Shown here piece after piece: positions 24,471-29,455 of a stretch of DNA of 29,455 bases. How positions within the stretch are numbered: position 1 is the stretch's first letter; each line of letters starts with the position of its first letter. The notes under the pieces are model-generated. The model was not told the DNA's origin. It made no database searches and saw only the letters and a program-made list of their open reading frames with translations. The position numbers and the translations under genes were made by a program. This stretch comes from JASUTC01 sp964604305 (GTDB taxonomy: Bacteria > Thermotogota > Thermotogae > MWEM01). The DNA lies in NCBI GenBank assembly GCA_964604305.1, contig CAZRYM010000017.1, forward strand, positions 1-29,455. The letters run 5' to 3'.

Positions 24471-24714
24471 TATGATCACCCTCCAAGAATTACTAACTTT
24501 TTTCTCTGGAAACATTTTTTTGGACCATCAAAATTCCTTTTATATTCCCCCAGTAGAAATTCTTATCTGGTTAATCTCAATAGTGAAATCTATTTTTATA
24601 TAAAAAAACTTCTTTAGACTGTTGAACATAATTATTATACAGCATAAAACGGTAAAATAACAGTAAAACCTTTTAATGTCATTATTAATGAATGAATGTT
24701 TTAAGCAGTTCTCC
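24471..24714. other. AT-rich intergenic region before the chemoreceptor
   Basis: This 244-nt region has no gene. On the minus strand, TATAAT occurs at 24634-24639 with a poor -35, a possible receptor promoter with a leader of about 160 nt. A perfect 13-nt palindrome TCATTATTAATGA lies at 24679-24691, upstream of it and just after the hydrolase stop. I see no convincing terminator for the hydrolase gene and no sigma-28-type promoter. Confidence 0.4.
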
Positions 24715-25659
24715 TCAAATGTTGGTTAAGAATTGAATAGACCAATTTAAAATCCTTCTTCTGAGGACTATAGAAGATTTATGACCGGTAGGGATCGTTC
24801 TAATTGTTTTGTTGGGAAGCAGTTCTTCCAGTTCTTGGGTTGCGTTTTTCGGCATGATCTTGTCAAAAGCAGCCTTTAGGAAAAGAACAGGTCTGTCAAT
24901 CAAAGGAGCATAGCAAATAGGATCGTAATGATAGCAGCCTATGGGCGATTTATCGAAAATATCATCAACACTCCTAACATTTTCCTTTACCCAAGTCACA
25001 GGATCACCCCGAAATCTGTTAATACAATCTGCTTCATTTAGGCATCCATAAGGATTGCTGTTTTTGTACAGGTCCTGCCTGACCGCTTCGGAATAGGGAG
25101 AATAAAAATTAATCCATCGCCAATTTCCCCCGGTGATGGCCAAAATACCCCTTTTAACCCTATCATCCACCCCCATGGCCATAGTAGCAATCATCCCACC
25201 GAAAGAAAAACCGAAAATAAAGCAATTTAAAGGGTTAAATCCTTTTTGTTCTTCGACAAAATCAAGAATCTTACGCGTATCGCGTATCGCCATGTGGAAT
25301 TTTTTGACACAAATATCCGGGTTTGCAGACATAAAAGGCTCTCCTCCGTACATGTTTTCCGGCTTTTGCTTATAGTGATAAGGCAACAACTGATACCAGG
25401 TCCTGATACCTCTTTGACTAAACTGATGAGCAAACCATTGAATGTAAGGTATGTTGTTTTCTCCGATACCGTGCAAAAGAATAAGGTCTCCTTTAACTTG
25501 ACCGTTGGGTGGCTCAAAACATCTGACAAATGATCGTCTGTTTTCTTCAATCGGATCGATATAACCGGCATAATCTGGTATGAATTCGTATTCCTTGTAT
25601 TGTTCTTCTTTGTGTAGTTTATATTTAAATTCTGATTTTGTGTATTTGTCTGCTCTCAA
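24715..25659 (-). CDS. Alpha/beta hydrolase (ABHD18-like)
   Basis: The ~314-residue hydrolase has the oxyanion-side motif LLHGIGENN, the nucleophile elbow GFSFGG, a late acid in FLKAAFDKIMP and the catalytic His in PTGHKSS, so the Ser-Asp-His triad appears complete. The substrate is unknown; relatives are poorly characterised esterase or lipase-like proteins. The open frame extends to a GTG at 25710, but the predicted promoter (25701-25709) would start RNA near 25694. A TTG at 25659 lies six bases after GGAGG, so I use it. No signal peptide. It is divergent from the toxin-antitoxin-like pair. Confidence 0.85.
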   Translation of the reverse strand: MRADKYTKSEFKYKLHKEEQYKEYEFIPDYAGYIDPIEENRRSFVRCFEPPNGQVKGDLILLHGIGENNIPYIQWFAHQFSQRGIRTWYQLLPYHYKQKPENMYGGEPFMSANPDICVKKFHMAIRDTRKILDFVEEQKGFNPLNCFIFGFSFGGMIATMAMGVDDRVKRGILAITGGNWRWINFYSPYSEAVRQDLYKNSNPYGCLNEADCINRFRGDPVTWVKENVRSVDDIFDKSPIGCYHYDPICYAPLIDRPVLFLKAAFDKIMPKNATQELEELLPNKTIRTIPTGHKSSIVLRRRILNWSIQFLTNI

Positions 25660-25700
25660 TACTTTCCTCCATCTAAATAAAAAGAGATTTTTGACTAAAT

Positions 25701-25709
25701 ATTCTAACA
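25701..25709 (-). promoter_or_regulatory. Extended -10 promoter of the hydrolase gene
   Basis: TGTTAGAAT on the minus strand, no clear -35. It lies back to back with the plus-strand promoter at 25721-25749 and places the transcript start after the GTG at 25710, favouring the TTG start at 25659. Confidence 0.45.
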
Positions 25710-25720
25710 CATGTTTCTTT

Positions 25721-25749
25721 TTGTTTTTGCAAAAATTTCAGTGTATAAT
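25721..25749 (+). promoter_or_regulatory. Promoter of the HicB/HicA-like pair
   Basis: TTGTTT (25721-25726), 17-nt spacer, perfect TATAAT (25744-25749) on the plus strand. A strong GAGGTGA (25755-25761) follows, so the leader is very short. Unlike most promoters here, it lacks the TGn extension. Confidence 0.6.
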
Positions 25750-25765
25750 TAAACGAGGTGACTTT

Positions 25766-26122
25766 ATGTATAAATGGGATATTGCCTATAAGGGTGAAAC
25801 AAAAATAAATAAAGATGGTTCAAGAAAACTGGGAATCAATGAATTTGTGTTTGAAAATAAGTACTTTAAACCTCAAGAAACAATTCATTTTATCATTACA
25901 GAAGAACCTGATGGATGGTTATACATTAAAAACGATTTTCTCACTATTCATGAAGGTGGGGATACTTTCGAACAAGCTGTTGAAAACGCCATTGTCCACC
26001 TTGTTGATAAATACGAACATCTTCTATCGACCCCCGATGAGAAACTTGGAAAATTAAATCTGTCAAGTAAAAGGATATTTGAGAGCTGGGGGATGAATAA
26101 GATAGACCAGCAGGCCCAGTAA
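25766..26122 (+). CDS. Putative HicB-like antitoxin
   Basis: The 118-residue protein starts at an ATG five bases after GAGGTGA; the open frame upstream of it is not needed. The middle has strands IHFIITEEPDGWLYIKN and the TFEQAVENAIVHLVDKYEHL helix, which resembles the partial RNase-H-like fold of HicB antitoxins (a G-D-T-xEEA-xxN helix pattern). The acidic core and basic tail (NLSSKRIFESWGMNK) fit an antitoxin, but no clear DNA-binding motif is seen. It is followed 7 nt later by a small HicA-like gene. The call depends on that pairing; it could otherwise be an uncharacterised protein. Confidence 0.55.
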   Translation: MYKWDIAYKGETKINKDGSRKLGINEFVFENKYFKPQETIHFIITEEPDGWLYIKNDFLTIHEGGDTFEQAVENAIVHLVDKYEHLLSTPDEKLGKLNLSSKRIFESWGMNKIDQQAQ

Positions 26123-26129
26123 AAAGATT

Positions 26130-26378
26130 GTGCGTTCTCTAAAAAAACTCGGTTTCATTGAGAACAACACACACCATAAATATCTAATTTATATCTTGAA
26201 TGGACAAGAAATTTTAGAAACAAGATTGAGTCACGGGAGTAAAGACTATGATGATAAATTACTTTCCTTAATGTCACATCAACTTTATTTGACTAAAAAA
26301 GAGCTGCTAAGATTAATTGATGGTAAAATGACAAAAAATGAATATAACAACATTCTTAAAATGAAGGGTGTTATTTGA
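26130..26378 (+). CDS. Putative HicA-like mRNA interferase toxin
   Basis: The 82-residue basic protein opens with SLKKLGFIENNTHHKYLIY. It matches the HicA double-stranded-RNA-binding-like fold pattern of helix-LKKLGF, a His where HicA has its catalytic His (GSH; here THH, His15/His16), then strands and LETRLSHGSKDYDDKLLSLMSHQL and a C-terminal helix pair. The GTG start has no good ribosome binding site of its own; translation is probably coupled to the upstream antitoxin. The frame is open upstream as SKKIVRSLKKLGF, so an ATT one codon before may also initiate. Gene order antitoxin-toxin is the reverse of classic hicAB. Confidence 0.6.
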   Translation: MRSLKKLGFIENNTHHKYLIYILNGQEILETRLSHGSKDYDDKLLSLMSHQLYLTKKELLRLIDGKMTKNEYNNILKMKGVI

Positions 26379-26397
26379 ATCTCGTTTTTAGAAATTT

Positions 26398-28023
26398 TTA
26401 AATATTCTCCAAACTTTCTCCGTACATCTCCCGAAGCTCACTCTCTCTTAAAGAGCCATCCAAGACTTCTATAGTTGAAACAGTATGATCCCCCTCTTGC
26501 AATTTCCCCACCTTAAAATGACGTTGTGCAAAGGCTGCCACTTGTGGAAGATGGGTAATAACAAAGGTCTGGACTCCATTTTCGGAAAGCACGGATATCT
26601 TTCTCCCGATTAGATCTCCAAGGCGAGCCCCCACCCCTGAATCGATCTCGTCAAAGACAACGCTGGGAACGTCCATCACCCGTTGTATCACCATTTCCAT
26701 TGCCAGGAATATTCGCGACATCTCTCCACCGGAAGCAATTTTTGATATGGGTAAAAATGGGGCTCCCGGATTGGTGGAAGCGGTAAAATGCAAAAAGGTT
26801 CTGCCCAAGCTTTGAAAATCAGATTCTTGATGACTTTCGTGAGATACATTTACCTTTTCCATTTTTAAATCTTCAAGTTCTTCCATCACCTCTTTTTCAA
26901 TGATAGTGGCACTTTCCTCACGGATTTCGAATAAATCCCCATCAAGTTTATCCAGCATTCTAATGGTAGCGGCAATCTCTTCGTCAATAGTCTCAGCCCG
27001 TTCCATCTTGCTCTCTATGGATTGCTTTTGTTGGATAAATTTTTCCAAATTGTTAAAGACATCATCCAGCTCCGGTCCGTATTTTCGCTTCATGGATTCA
27101 ATGACCTTCATCCGTTCATCCAGTTCATTCATTCTTTCTTCATCAAATTCAAAGTTATCTATATACGAATAAATTTCTCGTGAGAGATCACTCAACATAT
27201 CTTGTGCCGTCATGGCAGTCTGCAGCCAATTTTCTACAGATTCTTCCATATCAGAAATATCTTCAAGATTCCCGCAAATATCCCCGATCCTGTCAACAAC
27301 ACTGGGGATTTCCGGTGAATCATCCAACATCGCCAATACACTTGAAAGTCTGTTACGGATGTAGTCGTAATTACTCAAAGCCTTCAGTTCGTTAGAAACC
27401 TCAATATCTTCGTCTTTTTTGAGAGCGGCTTCTTCTAACTCTTGGATTTGAAAATCCAGAAAGTCAAGCGTTCGCAGCATCTCGGAAGAGTTTCCGGGCA
27501 ATTCTCTTTGAAGGGATTTCAGTTCGTTATATTTTTTGTAGTATTTAGAATATTCTTTAAAGATCGAAGTAAGTTTAGAACCGGCACACCGGTCCACTAT
27601 CTCAATATGGAACGAGTCAGTTCTGAGCTTTTGAAAGGCATTTTGAGAGTGAATCTCAAAGGTTTTTGGTAAGAATTCTCTGAGAATCTTTGAAGAAACA
27701 ACCGAACCATTGATTCTGGCGGTAAAGCGGTCTGTAGTACCGGCAATCTTTATAATCATAGGGTCATCAACAGGAATATCTGACTGCACGAGCATTTGGA
27801 CGATTTCCGGATCGTTGTCAAACACAGCCTCTATCCAGAAACCTTCTTCAAACGGACCGATCATCTCTTTGGCCTTATAATCACCAAAGAGGCTTCTCAA
27901 AAGACGAACAAACATGGACTTTCCCGCTCCGGTTTCACCGGTAATCACATTAAACCCGGAATGAAAATCAACAGCTACATCTTTAAAAAGCAAAAAATTC
28001 CTCGCATGAACTTCACGAAGCAT
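26398..28023 (-). CDS. recN: DNA repair ATPase RecN
   Basis: RecN is an SMC-like ATPase that acts early in double-strand break repair. The 541 residues are the normal length. Walker A is GETGAGKSM near the N terminus (after LREVHARNFLLFKDVAVDF), the centre is a long Glu/Lys/Leu-rich coiled coil, and the C-terminal half has the ABC signature ASGGEMSRI and Walker B VVFDEIDSGVG, followed by the switch His in FVITHLPQVAAFA. The ATG directly follows the nadK stop, with AGGAGGGG upstream. It is the last gene of its operon and ends convergent to the HicA-like gene, with only 19 nt between stops and no obvious terminator. Confidence 0.96.
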   Translation of the reverse strand: MLREVHARNFLLFKDVAVDFHSGFNVITGETGAGKSMFVRLLRSLFGDYKAKEMIGPFEEGFWIEAVFDNDPEIVQMLVQSDIPVDDPMIIKIAGTTDRFTARINGSVVSSKILREFLPKTFEIHSQNAFQKLRTDSFHIEIVDRCAGSKLTSIFKEYSKYYKKYNELKSLQRELPGNSSEMLRTLDFLDFQIQELEEAALKKDEDIEVSNELKALSNYDYIRNRLSSVLAMLDDSPEIPSVVDRIGDICGNLEDISDMEESVENWLQTAMTAQDMLSDLSREIYSYIDNFEFDEERMNELDERMKVIESMKRKYGPELDDVFNNLEKFIQQKQSIESKMERAETIDEEIAATIRMLDKLDGDLFEIREESATIIEKEVMEELEDLKMEKVNVSHESHQESDFQSLGRTFLHFTASTNPGAPFLPISKIASGGEMSRIFLAMEMVIQRVMDVPSVVFDEIDSGVGARLGDLIGRKISVLSENGVQTFVITHLPQVAAFAQRHFKVGKLQEGDHTVSTIEVLDGSLRESELREMYGESLENI

Positions 28024-28839
28024 TTAACCCCTCCTGCCCCATAACAACTTGGACTCCACGAGCTTTAGGATTTCGTCGGTTTCAGGATACATCAATTTGA
28101 ATTCCTGGCTGGATATGCCCACTTGGATCCTTTTAGCCTTTTCGAGAGGAAGTCCATCCACAGAGTATTTCATATCATCGTCATTATCCAAACAAATAGA
28201 TATCCTCTCCTTTGAATTAAACACAAGAGATCGATTGGCGATGGTATGAGGTGCTATTAAATTCAATTGCATCGTCCTGCATTCCGGAAATATGATGGGA
28301 CCGCCAAGTGACAGCGCATACGCAGTTGAACCGGTAGGCGTTGAAACGACAATGCCATCCGCGGCCTTGGGCTCAAAAGTATAACCGTTCACACCAATTT
28401 GATACATTTCAACCTGACTCAAATTCGAGCGCTGAACAACAACATCATTTAATGCCAAACAAGTGGCCTCCGATTTACCATTACAGCCTGTTATCTCCAA
28501 GAGGGCTCTTGAAGAAACTTTGGAGTCACGAAGAATTTCAGGGTTTTTTACCACCTTTTCATACTCATATCGGGTCAAAAAGCCAAACTTACCGAAATTG
28601 ATACCGGCAACCGGCACTTCCAGATTGACAGAAAAAGGCATAGAGCGTAAAACGCTTCCATCTCCACCCAACACAATGATGATATCCGGTTTTGTTATGC
28701 CATCAAAATAATCTTCTTCCGTAGAAATACAAAAGAAAGACTCAATGGCATGTTCTTTCAGAATATATTGCAACTGTTCAGTTTTTTCCTTGATCCCTTT
28801 TTTATGAGGATTATAAAGAAAACCTGCTGAACTGATCAT
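28024..28839 (-). CDS. nadK: NAD kinase
   Basis: NAD kinase phosphorylates NAD to NADP in the cytoplasm. The 271-residue protein has the hallmark GGDGS in IIVLGGDGSVLRSM, the ALNDVVVQRS substrate segment (family NE/D motif), GIVVSTPTGSTAYALSLGGPII, and an N terminus FLYNPHKKG typical of bacterial enzymes. The ATG overlaps the yggT stop (ATGA). nadK next to recN is a familiar pairing in many bacteria. Confidence 0.96.
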   Translation of the reverse strand: MISSAGFLYNPHKKGIKEKTEQLQYILKEHAIESFFCISTEEDYFDGITKPDIIIVLGGDGSVLRSMPFSVNLEVPVAGINFGKFGFLTRYEYEKVVKNPEILRDSKVSSRALLEITGCNGKSEATCLALNDVVVQRSNLSQVEMYQIGVNGYTFEPKAADGIVVSTPTGSTAYALSLGGPIIFPECRTMQLNLIAPHTIANRSLVFNSKERISICLDNDDDMKYSVDGLPLEKAKRIQVGISSQEFKLMYPETDEILKLVESKLLWGRRG

Positions 28840-29132
28840 CTCAAACGAATTCCTATATCAAAAAGGGTCTGTATTAAAAAAGCATCAATAAAAATCATGA
28901 TTAAAATCGCAATATAAGTAGAAAAATCAATCTGCCCGATGGGTTTAATCACCCTTCTTAAGGGGTTAAGTACGATATCAGCCAAAGACGAAATAACCTG
29001 TCTGAAAGGACTGTATCTCATCTGCGGCAAAAAACTTAAAACCGCATTAATAATCAACACAAACATATACCCGTAGAGTACCACCTGTAAAACCTTTGCT
29101 ATGCCTATCAATAAATTCCCTAAAATAAACAT
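28836..29132 (-). CDS. YggT family membrane protein
   Basis: The 98-residue protein has two hydrophobic helix regions (about residues 7-32 and 70-92). Between them is the family signature PFRQVISSLADIVLNPLRRVIKPIGQIDFS. YggT proteins are small membrane proteins of unclear function, linked to osmotic response and often near cell-division or envelope genes. GGAGGAG precedes the ATG at 29132. It is flanked in the operon by the FeoA-domain gene and nadK. Confidence 0.9.
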   Translation of the reverse strand: MFILGNLLIGIAKVLQVVLYGYMFVLIINAVLSFLPQMRYSPFRQVISSLADIVLNPLRRVIKPIGQIDFSTYIAILIMIFIDAFLIQTLFDIGIRLR

Positions 29133-29150
29133 CTATCTCCTCCGAAGTGT

Positions 29151-29455
29151 TTATAAAATTGTCACAACTACCTTCTGTGCATCCTCACATGTCATTGTCA
29201 TAGAAAAGCCGCGTAACCGAATCCGCATCAAATCATTCGAGGGGGCATTCTCCTCAACTTCAAGGGTCATTCCCGGCAGAATACCCATAGAAATCAACTT
29301 ATCCTTATCGGGTTTTGCTCCGCCCAATTTTCGGACCTTAACATCCGAACCGGATTTCACTTCGCACAATCGCTTACCCTTGACAGGTCCTTTTTCAGCG
29401 AGATAATCATGAAACGCCTTTTTTATGGACGGATTTTCATGGAAAAATTCTGACA
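29151..29455 (-). CDS. Protein with C-terminal FeoA/SH3-like domain, 5' end outside window
   Basis: The last ~73 residues are a FeoA-type fold: LCEVKSGSDVKVRKLGG, then LISMGILPGMTLEVEENAPSNDLMRIRLRGF and TCEDAQKVVV. FeoA domains occur in the small FeoA partner of the FeoB iron transporter and at the C terminus of DtxR-type metal regulators. A TTG at 29369 could start a stand-alone FeoA, but it has no ribosome binding site. The frame stays open to the window edge, with coding-like sequence SEFFHENPSIKKAFHDYLAEK ahead of the domain. I therefore read this as the tail of a longer protein, perhaps a DtxR/MntR-like repressor. It is 18 nt upstream of yggT. Confidence 0.7.
   Translation of the reverse strand, partial: SEFFHENPSIKKAFHDYLAEKGPVKGKRLCEVKSGSDVKVRKLGGAKPDKDKLISMGILPGMTLEVEENAPSNDLMRIRLRGFSMTMTCEDAQKVVVTIL

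Noticed and set aside
25580..25765. Long plus-strand frame ahead of the HicB-like gene
   Set aside because: It is antisense to the hydrolase start and promoter; a strong Shine-Dalgarno and ATG mark 25766 as the start.
26379..26397. Terminator between the HicA-like gene and recN
   Set aside because: The 19 nt contain no inverted repeat long enough to form a terminator stem.

Overview
The window looks like a chromosomal segment of an AT-rich, motile anaerobe, most probably a member of the Thermotogota (my inference). The best clue is the gene order cheA-cheY-fliO-fliP, which I recall from Thermotoga with a cheW inside it. Supporting signs are frequent TTG/GTG starts, strong GGAGGTG-type ribosome binding sites, secreted beta-barrel-like and lipoprotein products, and a non-lipidated periplasmic sugar-binding protein. 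I see no rRNA, tRNA, insertion sequence, prophage or CRISPR. One run of 100 Ns (17056-17155) is an assembly gap, so linkage across it rests on scaffolding.

Left part (219-11528, all minus strand): twelve tightly packed, often overlapping genes read in the order folate cyclodeaminase-like protein, tgt, outer-membrane-like protein, lipoprotein, ispD, PIN-PhoH ATPase, cheA, cheY, fliO, fliP, FGGY sugar kinase, SAM methyltransferase. A second promoter just before cheA can drive the motility half separately. A near-consensus promoter at 164-192 then starts a new leftward transcript, whose first ~150 nt hold three perfect hairpins and which leaves the window.

Middle (11668-22602): a two-subunit CoA-transferase operon has an unusual leader, with a terminator-like hairpin between Shine-Dalgarno and ATG. 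It is divergent from a HAD phosphatase. Next come a carbohydrate ABC transporter (binding protein plus two permeases, no ATPase) with an internal terminator after the binding-protein gene, the gap, and a complete methylmalonyl-CoA mutase operon (small subunit, large subunit, MeaB). Mutase and CoA-transferase together suggest succinyl-CoA/propionyl-CoA or acyl-CoA interconversion.

Right part (22737-29455): a Cache-domain chemoreceptor, an alpha/beta hydrolase, a divergent plus-strand pair that looks like a HicB/HicA-type toxin-antitoxin module, and a minus-strand operon of a FeoA-domain protein (cut by the window edge), yggT, nadK and recN.

Most candidate promoters share a TGnTATAAT extended -10 with a poor -35. 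I do not see a clearly new multi-gene system. The strongest leads are the CoA-transferase leader, the structured leader at the left edge, the kinase-methyltransferase pair attached to the flagellar operon, and the divergent HicA-like module.
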